Below, piece after piece: positions 8,785-16,274 of a stretch of DNA of 64,000 nucleotides; within the stretch, counting starts at the first letter, position 1; each line of letters starts with the position of its first letter. Origin of the DNA: Pseudomonas mendocina (GTDB lineage Bacteria > Pseudomonadota > Gammaproteobacteria > Pseudomonadales > Pseudomonadaceae); contig NZ_CP027657.1 of NCBI RefSeq assembly GCF_003008615.1, positions 5,518,001 through 5,582,000 on the forward strand. Direction: 5' to 3'. The translations under genes were made by a program, and so were the position numbers. The notes under the pieces are model-generated. The model searched no databases and was not told where the DNA came from. It was given only the letters and a program-made list of their open reading frames with translations.

Positions 8785-9660
8785 TCAGGCCGGAGCTGCT
8801 CCGGTGGTCATTGGTAAACAGTGGTCGGCAGCCCATTCCTGCAACGAACCGTCATAGATCGCGACCGGCACACGCCCCAACAGGGTCAGCGCCAATGCGG
8901 TGGCGGCGGCAGAAATGCCCCCACCGCAATACAGAATCAGTGGCCGCGGATCGTCCAGCAGCACAGCCCCCAATACCTCGGCCAATTGCGCTGGCGGCAG
9001 GTACCGGCCGCCTGCATCGAACAGACTGCGGGCCGGCCGGCATAGGCTGCCGGGGATATGCCCGCGGCGGGCATAGCGCGTCACCGCCTGGCCGTCGAAC
9101 AACGCCTGCGACAGCGCACAGACCAGCAGGCCCGGCGCCCTGCCCTCGACCACGGCAAGCACCTGTTCGCGGTCGACCCATAAGTGACTATCGAGCTGCA
9201 GCTCGGGCACTGGCGACGAAGGCAGCGGCGCCACGTCTCCACTTTCGACGGGCAGCCCGGCGGCCAGCCAGGCCTTGAGGCCGCCATCGAGCACGCGCGC
9301 GGTGATACCCAGGCTGCGCAGCAGCCACCACAGGCGTGCGGCCCAGAATCCATCGTGACGGTCATAGACCACGACATGCTGCGCACCGAACAGGCCCAGG
9401 CAAGCCAGGGACGGCCCCAGCCGTTCAGGTGCAGCCAGCGCGAAGCTGAACGCAGCCTCCGGGTCGCTCAGCTCGTCCAGCAGATCGGCGTGGCGTGACG
9501 CCGGCAGATGCTGGGCGAGCCAGGGCCGATAGCCACTCTCGACGCGGTAATCGCCATCGTGTCGGGCGGCATGCAGCTCGACGCTGGCGTCGAGGATCAA
9601 CAGCCCCTGGCTGCCGAGAAGCCCGGCCAGTTCTGCTGCGCTGATAAGGGGATGAGCCAT
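8785..9660 (-). CDS. Two-domain sulfurtransferase (rhodanese / 3-mercaptopyruvate sulfurtransferase type)
   Basis: A 291-residue tandem rhodanese. The inactive N-terminal domain covers about 1-140 (LLILDASVEL, then VVYDRHDGFWAARLWWLLRSLG). The catalytic C-terminal domain has RRGHIPGSL and the active-site loop LILYCGGGISAAATALAL, with the Cys about residue 240. The loop CGGGISA is closer to the mercaptopyruvate sulfurtransferase CGSGVTA than to the CRKGVTA of thiosulfate enzymes. ATG 9660 removes a long out-of-family extension. It lies 8 bases after the kinase gene and belongs to the three-gene set that opens with a Thi5-like protein. It may deliver persulfide sulfur to, or take it from, the product of that set. 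Confidence 0.88.
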   Translation of the reverse strand: MAHPLISAAELAGLLGSQGLLILDASVELHAARHDGDYRVESGYRPWLAQHLPASRHADLLDELSDPEAAFSFALAAPERLGPSLACLGLFGAQHVVVYDRHDGFWAARLWWLLRSLGITARVLDGGLKAWLAAGLPVESGDVAPLPSSPVPELQLDSHLWVDREQVLAVVEGRAPGLLVCALSQALFDGQAVTRYARRGHIPGSLCRPARSLFDAGGRYLPPAQLAEVLGAVLLDDPRPLILYCGGGISAAATALALTLLGRVPVAIYDGSLQEWAADHCLPMTTGAAPA

Positions 9661-9668
9661 GCCGCCTC

Positions 9669-10820
9669 CTACGCGCGTTGCCGGGCCAGCGCCCGCAGGT
9701 GATCGAGCAGGCGCACGCCTTCGGCGCGGCGGAACCACTCGGTATGGCCGATCAGAAACGCGTGGTAGGCGACATCGGCGCTGGCACGCGAGCCGACGAT
9801 GCCGTGGAAGTAGGCGATCTCGCTCAGGGCGAAATCCACATGCAGCACCGGCAACAAGGCGACCAGGGTGAGCAGGTCGTCGCGGCTCAGCGGGCGCACG
9901 CTGGCGTAGCCTGCCAGCAGGGCATCCACGCCATCGAGATCGGCGGCGGCACGACCGCCATGGTCGAGTTCCAGCCAGGGCACACAGTTGCGCTCCAATG
10001 CCGTGGCCAGGTCGAACAGCGCGAAGGTACGATCGCTGAGACCGAAGTCGAGCACGCTGGCCACCTCGGCCGTGGCGCTGTCGTCGCGCCACAACAGGTT
10101 GGAAGCGTGCCAGTCGTTGTGCGTCCACAGCGCCTGTTGCTGCGCCAGGCGCGGCAGCAATTCGCGATGGAACGGCAGATGCAATTCCTGCAGGGTGCGC
10201 TGCCAGTCCTGCGCCGCCAGGTAATCGGCCAGCGCCGGTTGCGCGCGCACCGCCCCGCTGATGGCGGCCAGCGGATCGTGCTGGGCGAACAGGTGCAGGT
10301 TGGCCAGCAGCACGGGCGTGGCGCGCCGCGGCACCTCGAATCCCTCGGCTGCGCGGTGCAGAGCGGCCAGCGCCTGGCCGGCAGAGTGCGCGTGGCCGGT
10401 GCTGAGAAATGGCGTCCAGGACAGGGCGTCGCGGTAGAGGTCGTGGCCAGGCGCTGCCGGTAGCACCTCATAAGTCCAGTCACCAAGTGTCAGGACGGTC
10501 GAACCGGTGCTGCCGCGCAGCGGCTTCACCACCGATGCACCGCGCTCAGCCAGGTGCTCGACGAAGCGATGCTCTTCCAGCAACCAGCTGGCCTCACGCA
10601 CCCGCCGATGATGGCGCTTGATAAAGAATGCGCCCTGCGCGCAAACGACCCGCGCCGCGGCTGCGAAAGGTCGCGGGCTGTGCCAGTCGATGGACGATGC
10701 GCCCAACAGTTGCGGGAAGTACGCGAGCACCTGTTCGACATCCGCCTGCTGCAACGCTGGCCAATCGCTGCTCACCGGCTCCAGCCCGAGGCCATGGCCG
10801 ATATGGGCGGCAGCGCTCAT
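9669..10820 (-). CDS. APH/choline-kinase-fold phosphotransferase
   Basis: A 383-residue kinase-like protein of the aminoglycoside phosphotransferase / homoserine kinase II / thiamine kinase fold. Visible are an N-lobe with FFIKRHH (possible ATP-binding Lys), the catalytic loop LWTHNDWHASNLLW (His-Asn-Asp pattern, about residue 245) and the metal-binding VLDFGLSDR. The start overlaps the stop of the upstream binding-protein gene (ATGA), so the two are co-translated. Such kinases trap small alcohols (choline, thiamine, methylthioribose, homoserine). Coupling to a Thi5-like protein makes a vitamin-type alcohol attractive, but the substrate is not known. Confidence 0.85.
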   Translation of the reverse strand: MSAAAHIGHGLGLEPVSSDWPALQQADVEQVLAYFPQLLGASSIDWHSPRPFAAAARVVCAQGAFFIKRHHRRVREASWLLEEHRFVEHLAERGASVVKPLRGSTGSTVLTLGDWTYEVLPAAPGHDLYRDALSWTPFLSTGHAHSAGQALAALHRAAEGFEVPRRATPVLLANLHLFAQHDPLAAISGAVRAQPALADYLAAQDWQRTLQELHLPFHRELLPRLAQQQALWTHNDWHASNLLWRDDSATAEVASVLDFGLSDRTFALFDLATALERNCVPWLELDHGGRAAADLDGVDALLAGYASVRPLSRDDLLTLVALLPVLHVDFALSEIAYFHGIVGSRASADVAYHAFLIGHTEWFRRAEGVRLLDHLRALARQRA

Positions 10821-11737
10821 GGCCGCGCCCCGGACAGGTAAGCGTTGCTGGTCGCGCCGCGCCAGGCTTCGCCGTCGTCGAGCACACCGTGCTCGTGCAG
10901 CCAGCGGGCATAAGGGGCGATCAGCGCTTCGCGTTGCTCGCCCCAGCGGCCTTCGTGCAACCAGCTCGGGGCGATGGTACGCAGCGAGTTGCTGAGCAGT
11001 TCGCTGGGAAAATACGGCGTGCTGGCCTCATAGGCTTGCAGCGCACTTTGCGGGTCGGCCGCGGCAGCGAGGAAGCCGCGCTCGGTCACCGCGAGAAAAT
11101 CCCGTACCTGCTGCGGGTTGTTGTCCACCCAGTGCTGGTGCGCACCCAGCAGGTAGCTGTGGTAGGCCGGCGCTCCGATTTCGTCGACCGGCCAGACCAC
11201 CCGGCGCTCGGCGGCAATGGGGCTGTCCATCAAGGCTTCCCAGGCCCAGTAGCCGCCGAAGCTGGCATCGGCGATACCACTGGCCAGCTGCTCGGGGCGC
11301 AGTTCGCGCACGCCGCTGTCGACCAGGATCACCGCGTCAGGGTCGCCGCCATCCGCCGCGATCAGGTGGCGCACCATGGCCAGGCCGCGCGGCGTCGGAT
11401 TGAGCGCCAGGCGCTTGCCTTGCAAGTCACGCGGCCGGTGGATATTGAAGTCGGTGAGGGTCTGGATCGACTCAAGGCCGCGATGATTGATCGCCGCCAC
11501 GCCGATCAGCGGCTGCCCCTTGGCACGCCGCACCAACAGGCGGTTGCTGGGAAATACGGCGAACTGCACATCACCTCGCAGGAGGTGTTCGAGGCTGTCG
11601 CCGTGAAAGGGATCGGGCACACGAAGGTGAAGCTCGATCCCCGCCTCCTCATACCAGCCACGCTCGCGCGCCAGGTAAAAACCAGCCGAATTGGGCCAAG
11701 GGTGGAAGTACTCCAGGACAACCCGTACCGCGCTCAT
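10817..11737 (-). CDS. NMT1/Thi5-like substrate-binding-fold protein without signal peptide
   Basis: A 306-residue protein of the SBP/NMT1 (ThiY, Thi5, SsuA-like) fold. It opens with VVLEYFHPWPNSAGFYLARERGWYEEAGI and has LLRGDVQFAVFPSNRLLVRRAKGQPLIGVAA, DLQGKRLALNPTPRG and a C-terminal helical tail. There is no hydrophobic leader and no lipobox: the mature fold starts at residue 5. No permease or ATPase gene is adjacent. A cytoplasmic location is therefore likely, recalling Thi5-type enzymes rather than transport proteins, although the CCCFC motif of yeast Thi5 is absent. It heads a translationally coupled set with a kinase and a rhodanese. A mis-called start hiding a leader is possible, but nothing leader-like lies just upstream. 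Confidence 0.8.
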   Translation of the reverse strand: MSAVRVVLEYFHPWPNSAGFYLARERGWYEEAGIELHLRVPDPFHGDSLEHLLRGDVQFAVFPSNRLLVRRAKGQPLIGVAAINHRGLESIQTLTDFNIHRPRDLQGKRLALNPTPRGLAMVRHLIAADGGDPDAVILVDSGVRELRPEQLASGIADASFGGYWAWEALMDSPIAAERRVVWPVDEIGAPAYHSYLLGAHQHWVDNNPQQVRDFLAVTERGFLAAAADPQSALQAYEASTPYFPSELLSNSLRTIAPSWLHEGRWGEQREALIAPYARWLHEHGVLDDGEAWRGATSNAYLSGARP

Positions 11738-11789
11738 CGAATGCTCCAGTCAACAGGTGAAACTGGACGCGATTAGACGAGACGACTCC

Positions 11790-11801
11790 TGGTATATACC
11801 A
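11790..11801. promoter_or_regulatory. Perfect HutC-type GntR operator palindrome
   Basis: TGGTATATACCA is a perfect 12-base palindrome containing GTATATAC, which fits the GT-N-TA-N-AC core bound by HutC-subfamily GntR repressors. It lies 53 bases upstream of the NMT1-like gene start. A HutC-type regulator gene is at the end of the same minus-strand run (4140-4934). The TATATA core could also serve as a -10 element, so binding would block transcription. The link between regulator and site is inference. Confidence 0.6.
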
Positions 11802-11819
11802 ATATCCTTTCCGGATATT
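11801..11819. promoter_or_regulatory. Second inverted repeat adjoining the HutC-type operator
   Basis: AATATCC, five bases, then GGATATT form a 7-base inverted repeat sharing one base with the palindrome at 11790-11801. It lies on the promoter-distal side of the NMT1-like gene. It may be a second regulator site, such as a LysR/CysB-type activator box. The rest of 11738-12062 has no plausible gene. Confidence 0.4.
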
Positions 11820-12062
11820 GTTATTCCAAATGAAAATATTCAGAGCGACTCTAAGCTCGATTAGAAGTAACGAGCATGAAGGACAAAGAGTGGCGCTGTA
11901 AGTGCGCCACGTGCCTTGACAGCCGCCCTGAAGGGCGCGAGCACAACGCATCCAGCTGTCACAGGCGTTCAGCGCACCGGCAGGGTAGTAGCCGTCGATG
12001 ATCCCTCAGCAGTAAAGCTACCTGCCGTATTGGCCCCTGCCAGCCGGAGCATGTGCCCAGGC

Positions 12063-12527
12063 TCATGCCTGCGCCGCAACCTGCACGACAGACGCGAAGC
12101 CCTCTTCCACATGAGGTGGCTCCAACAGGGTGAAGACACTGCGCAACGCGACCTCCGGTACCACCTTGTCCGGTGTGCGCAAGGCGTTGCGGGCAAGTGC
12201 CTGCTCCAGGCTCGCCTGGACGAATACGGCGATCACCGACACGCCCTTCGCCTGGGCCATCGCCAGCAGGCGCTGGCGGTGCTGTCGGGCCGGCAATGCC
12301 GCATCGAAGAACACCGCGTCGTGCTCCAGTTCACCAATATGGCGGGCGATCCAGCTCGACTTGCCCGCACCCTGTACGCCCATTACCAGGTAGAGCGTGC
12401 TGGCAGCCGTCAACAGCGTGTCGATTGCCGCATAGGCCTGCTCCCAGGCCTGGCGGTTGCGCTCGGTGGTAAACACCCGCCCTTCAGGCGTTTCCAGATA
12501 GTCGTCGGGATTGACCACGCGCCTCAT
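12063..12527 (-). CDS. Small P-loop kinase (polynucleotide kinase / zeta-toxin-like)
   Basis: A 154-residue ATP-binding protein. Walker A is VMGVQGAGKSS (about residue 47); a possible Walker B-like strand is HDAVFFDAAL, and a lid-like RNALRTPDKVVPE has the arginine spacing of PNKP/gluconate-kinase-type P-loop kinases. The N-terminus (NPDDYLETPEGRVFTTERNRQAWEQAYAAID) is short and uncharacterised. ATG 12527 overlaps the stop of the aldo/keto reductase gene, indicating coupling. The substrate is unknown: a nucleic-acid 5' end or a small metabolite are both compatible. It is too short for a zeta toxin with its usual C-terminal extension. Confidence 0.75.
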   Translation of the reverse strand: MRRVVNPDDYLETPEGRVFTTERNRQAWEQAYAAIDTLLTAASTLYLVMGVQGAGKSSWIARHIGELEHDAVFFDAALPARQHRQRLLAMAQAKGVSVIAVFVQASLEQALARNALRTPDKVVPEVALRSVFTLLEPPHVEEGFASVVQVAAQA

Positions 12528-13531
12528 CGCAACGGTCGGCCGGAAACGAAGTGCGTCGGGTCGTTGTAGCCCGGTGTGGAGGCATGCCCCGGCGTCACCA
12601 GCGAGTCGACGAAGGCTTCGTCCTCGGCGGTGATGCGAACGTCCAGCGCCTTGATGTAGGTGGCCCAATGTGCCTCGGTGCGCGGCCCGACGATGGCCGA
12701 GGGAACCGCTGCGTTGTTCAGCACCCAGGCGATGGCGAACTCCACCACGCCGACACCACGCTGCTCGGCGTACTGCTTGACCTGCTGGGCGATCTGCAGC
12801 GACTCGTCACGCCACTCGGTCTCGAGAATGCGCTTGTCATTGCGCCCTGCCCGGCTGTCGCCGTCTGGGGTCACGCCCGGCTGGTACTTGCCGCTGAGTA
12901 CACCACGCGCCAGCGGGCTGTAGGGCACCACGCCGAGGCCGTGGAAGGCGGCGGCGGTGATCTGCTCAACCTCGGCCTGGCGGTTGACCAGGTTGTACAG
13001 CGGCTGGCTGACGATGGGTTTGGCCACGCCCAGTCGCTCGGCGACGTTGGCGATCTCGGCGATGCGCCACCCCCTGTAGTTGGATACGCCCCAGTAGCGG
13101 ATCTTGCCCTGGCGCAGCAAGTCGCCGATGGCCGACACGCTTTCCTCCAGCGGGGTTAGCTGATCCTCGCGGTGCAGGTAGTAGATGTCCAGGTAATCGG
13201 TGCCCAGGCGGCGCAGGCTGGCATCGATGGAGCGCAGGATGTGCTTGCGGCTCAGGCCATTGCGGTTGGCGCGGCCATCGGCCTGCCCCATGCCGACCTT
13301 GGAGGCCAGCACCCAGTCGTCGCGGCGGGCAGCAATGGCCTGGCCGACGATCTCCTCGGAGCGCCCGGCGTTGTAGACGTCGGCGGTGTCGATGAAGTTG
13401 ATGCCCTGATCGAAGGCGGTATCGATGATCCGCCGCGACACCTCGGCGTCGGTCTGCCCACCGAACATCATGCTGCCCAGGGTCAGGGGTGAAACCTGCA
13501 GGCCGCTACGGCCCAGGGAACGGTGACTCAT
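12524..13531 (-). CDS. Aldo/keto reductase
   Basis: A 335-residue NADPH-dependent oxidoreductase with the TIM-barrel AKR layout. The N-terminus SHRSLGRSGLQVSPLTLGSMMFGG is typical. Catalytic residues are in INFIDTADVYNAGRSEE (Asp/Tyr), WVLASKVG (Lys) and DYLDIYYLHRED (His). The C-terminal AIVGPRTEAHW binds NADP. The start at 13531 gives the canonical N-terminus and has a purine-rich AGGAGA upstream. It follows the ABC exporter by 32 bases and is coupled to the small kinase downstream. AKRs of this group act on aldehydes and short keto compounds; a link to sulfonate-derived aldehydes is conceivable but unproven. Confidence 0.88.
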   Translation of the reverse strand: MSHRSLGRSGLQVSPLTLGSMMFGGQTDAEVSRRIIDTAFDQGINFIDTADVYNAGRSEEIVGQAIAARRDDWVLASKVGMGQADGRANRNGLSRKHILRSIDASLRRLGTDYLDIYYLHREDQLTPLEESVSAIGDLLRQGKIRYWGVSNYRGWRIAEIANVAERLGVAKPIVSQPLYNLVNRQAEVEQITAAAFHGLGVVPYSPLARGVLSGKYQPGVTPDGDSRAGRNDKRILETEWRDESLQIAQQVKQYAEQRGVGVVEFAIAWVLNNAAVPSAIVGPRTEAHWATYIKALDVRITAEDEAFVDSLVTPGHASTPGYNDPTHFVSGRPLR

Positions 13532-13563
13532 GGCTGTCTCCTGTAGAAAGGTGGGGGAGAAAC

Positions 13564-15396
13564 TCAGACCGCCTCGGCGGCCTCTTCGTTGAACATGCCG
13601 TCCGACTGGCGGCTCCATAGGCGGTAGTAGTAACCGCGCTTCTTCAGCAACTCCCGATGGCTGCCATCCTCGACGACCCGGCCCTTGTCGAACACCAGGA
13701 TACGGTCGAGGTGAGCAACGGTGGACAAGCGGTGAGCCACGACGATCACCGTCTTGCCCTCCATGATCTCGTCCAGCTTGTCCTGGATGAAGCGCTCGGT
13801 GATCGAATCCAGACTCGAGGTAGCCTCGTCCATCACCAGGATCGGCGCGTTCTTCAGCAGCACGCGGGCAATGGCGATGCGCTGCCGCTGGCCGCCGGAC
13901 AGCTTCACCCCACGCTCGCCGACCAGCGAATCGTAGCCCTTGTCCATCGACTCGATGAAGGCGCTGGCACCGGCGCGATGAATTGCCGCCGCCAGTTCGT
14001 CCTGGGAGGCATCCAGCCGACCGTAGTGGATGTTCTCGCGGATGCTGCGGTGGAACAGCCCCGGCTCCTGCGGGATCAGGCCGATCTGCTGGTGCAATGA
14101 ATGTTGGGTGACCTCACGCACATCGGTGCCATCGATCAGCACCTGGCCGCCGTTCACGTCATACAGACGCAACAACAGGTTGAGCAGCGTCGACTTGCCG
14201 GAACCGGACGAGCCGACCAGCCCAACCCGCTGTCCGGCCGGGATGACCAGGTCGAGTTGCTCGAAAATCGGCTTGTCCGGCGCATAGCCGAACGTCACGT
14301 TGCGAAACTCCACCCGCCCCTGACTCACTTCCAGCTTTCCGGCACCTGGCTTGTCCACCACTTCATGCGGGCGGATCAGCGTGCGCACGCCGTTGGCGAT
14401 GTTGCCGGTGGCCTCGAAGAACTCCAGAAAGCGCCGCGACAGGCTGGCCACATCATTGATGATCAGCAGCGACAGGCTGGTGGACATGACAAAAGTGGCG
14501 ATACTGATCTGTCCGCTGCGCCACAGATACAGCGACAACAACAGCACGCCGATCTTCAGCGACATGCCCGACAGCGACTGGAACCAACGAATCTTCTCCA
14601 TGTAGCCGAACGAGCGATAGGCCGCGCCCACCTCGCGCTCGAGAAAATCCCCCAGGTAGCCGTGCTCGTAGGAGTGACGGGCGAACAGGCGAATGTTGGT
14701 CAGGTTGGTCACCGCATCCACCACCTTGCCGGTGCTGGTGCTGCGCGCCGACGAGTACTGCTGCGCCAGCGGGTGGCTGCGCTTGGCCAGGTGATAGCAG
14801 ATCAGGATGAACAGTACCGACCAGCCGAACATGAACGCGGCCAGCAGCGAAGAAGCTGTCCACAGCAGCAAGGTGGCCAGACTCAGCGTCACCACCAGCG
14901 GGATCAGGTCGAACAACAGGATGCTCAGGGTCTGGTTGACCCCCAGCGCCACCTCGGACACCCGATGCGCCAGCGCACCGGCAAACTCGCTGCTGACGAA
15001 GCGATGGGAATGCTGCTGCAGGTAGGCGAACACTGCATGGGTCACGGTGCGACGCTGCTGCGGCAACACGCGGATATGCACGCCGGTGGCGCCGCGGGTG
15101 AACAACACCTCCAGCAGCACCACCCCGGCGAACACCAGCACCGGCCATTGCAACACCACCAACGCCTGCTCGGCGCTCAATCCCTCGCTGACCAGCCGGG
15201 TGATCTGCCCCAGCCCCCAGGGCACCAGGATCGTACAGATCACCGCGGCAATCTGCAGCAGCAGGATGGCCAGGTACCAGGGCTGGTAGTGCCTGACGAA
15301 AAACAGCACGAACTGCAGCGGCGTATCCGGCAGGCTGCGAATGTTCCAGTCGAGCAAGGCGCTCGGAGGGCGAGGGTTGAAGCGGAAAACGCTCAT
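13564..15396 (-). CDS. ABC exporter, fused membrane and ATPase domains
   Basis: A 610-residue half-transporter. Residues about 30-330 hold six membrane helices (type IV/MsbA-like fold). The nucleotide-binding domain follows: Walker A GLVGSSGSGKST (about 395), signature LSGGQRQRIAIARVLL, Walker B ILVMDEATSSLD and switch His VVAHRLSTV. It should work as a homodimer in the inner membrane. It sits between a GNAT acetyltransferase gene (36 bases upstream) and an aldo/keto reductase, which together could make a detoxification set that modifies and exports a compound. The exported substrate is not predictable. Confidence 0.9.
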   Translation of the reverse strand: MSVFRFNPRPPSALLDWNIRSLPDTPLQFVLFFVRHYQPWYLAILLLQIAAVICTILVPWGLGQITRLVSEGLSAEQALVVLQWPVLVFAGVVLLEVLFTRGATGVHIRVLPQQRRTVTHAVFAYLQQHSHRFVSSEFAGALAHRVSEVALGVNQTLSILLFDLIPLVVTLSLATLLLWTASSLLAAFMFGWSVLFILICYHLAKRSHPLAQQYSSARSTSTGKVVDAVTNLTNIRLFARHSYEHGYLGDFLEREVGAAYRSFGYMEKIRWFQSLSGMSLKIGVLLLSLYLWRSGQISIATFVMSTSLSLLIINDVASLSRRFLEFFEATGNIANGVRTLIRPHEVVDKPGAGKLEVSQGRVEFRNVTFGYAPDKPIFEQLDLVIPAGQRVGLVGSSGSGKSTLLNLLLRLYDVNGGQVLIDGTDVREVTQHSLHQQIGLIPQEPGLFHRSIRENIHYGRLDASQDELAAAIHRAGASAFIESMDKGYDSLVGERGVKLSGGQRQRIAIARVLLKNAPILVMDEATSSLDSITERFIQDKLDEIMEGKTVIVVAHRLSTVAHLDRILVFDKGRVVEDGSHRELLKKRGYYYRLWSRQSDGMFNEEAAEAV

Positions 15397-15431
15397 GGCG
15401 CGGGTGTCCTTGCGGCAGATGGAGGGCGCAG

Positions 15432-15977
15432 TTACGCGCGAAGGGTGAGTGGCAGCGTGAAACGGGTCAGCGGCAGGGGTTCGCCGTTCTCCTCGAAGGT
15501 GCGTTGGCTGGTGGCATCGGCGTTGAAACCGGCGCGCTCATAGAAACGAATCGCACGGACATTACCGTCCAGCACCCAGGCGCTGGCAGCGCGATAGCCC
15601 GCCGCCTCCAGCCCTTGGCGCGCGGTATTCCAGAGGCGCGAGCCGATGCCCTGCCCCCAGGCCTCCTGCAACAGGTAGATGGCCATCAGCTCACCGGTGC
15701 CGGTCGCTACGTTCTGGTCACGGCTGGCACCGAAACAGCAGAAGCCCAACACGCGGCCGCCCTGCTCAGCCACCCGAATTCCTGGCTCGCCGGTGGCGAT
15801 GGCCTGTTCGAAATAGACGGTACGGCGCTCCCGGTTCTGTTCCAGTCCGGCGAGAAACTCGGCCGACAGCAGCGTGCGGTAGGCCTCCTGCCAGCTGCGG
15901 ATATTCACCTCGGCGATGGCGCGGGCATCCTCCTGCGTGGCGAGGCGGATCAGAACCTGGTCAGGAACGGCAGTCAT
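15432..15977 (-). CDS. GNAT-family N-acetyltransferase
   Basis: A 181-residue acetyltransferase. Motif A with the acetyl-CoA pyrophosphate loop is LLQEAWGQGIGSRLWN (Q-G-I-G-S). Motif B, ASAWVLDGNVRAIRFYERAGF, is characteristic of GNAT enzymes acting on small amines or amino acids. ATG 15977 follows a region free of other genes. It likely begins the operon running through the ABC exporter, reductase and kinase. The substrate is unknown; an amino compound made or exported nearby is a reasonable guess. Confidence 0.87.
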   Translation of the reverse strand: MTAVPDQVLIRLATQEDARAIAEVNIRSWQEAYRTLLSAEFLAGLEQNRERRTVYFEQAIATGEPGIRVAEQGGRVLGFCCFGASRDQNVATGTGELMAIYLLQEAWGQGIGSRLWNTARQGLEAAGYRAASAWVLDGNVRAIRFYERAGFNADATSQRTFEENGEPLPLTRFTLPLTLRA

Positions 15978-16202
15978 GTGGGCAGGCCTTGTCTTTTACG
16001 GTCGAACAACCGTGGCCTACTGCCAAAGCAGGCTGTATGCCAACTTGCAAACGCAGGAAAACCGGGGCGTTGCGAGGTGCCACGAAGATTGACGAGCGAC
16101 GGCCAGAAGACACTTTGCTGAATCGCTGTTCGCCGTAGGACAGTGCCGTGCACGGACAGCATTCGCCCTGCTCATCCGCACGGATACCAGACGCCGGTGA
16201 CC

Positions 16203-16268
16203 GTAGGGTGCGCCGTGCGCACCGCCTTCGGCACCACCTCAAACGCTGGTGCGCACGGCGCACCCTAC
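16203..16268. repeat. REP-like palindrome, family A (GTAGGGTGCGCC type)
   Basis: A near-perfect inverted repeat: GTAGGGTGCGCCGTGCGC on the left and its complement ending CGCACCCTAC on the right, around a loop of about 24 bases. Other copies are at 30751, 30866 and 35324, with half copies at 48582 and 59596. The GTAG foot is typical of REPs moved by RAYT transposases. It lies just before the MFS stop codon region and may help end transcripts. The rest of 15978-16274 shows no gene. Confidence 0.85.
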
Positions 16269-16274
16269 CGGGCT

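Noticed and set aside
11738..12062. Small gene in the gap upstream of the NMT1-like gene
   Set aside because: Short frames there lack ribosome sites and known features; the visible signals are operators and AT-rich promoter DNA.
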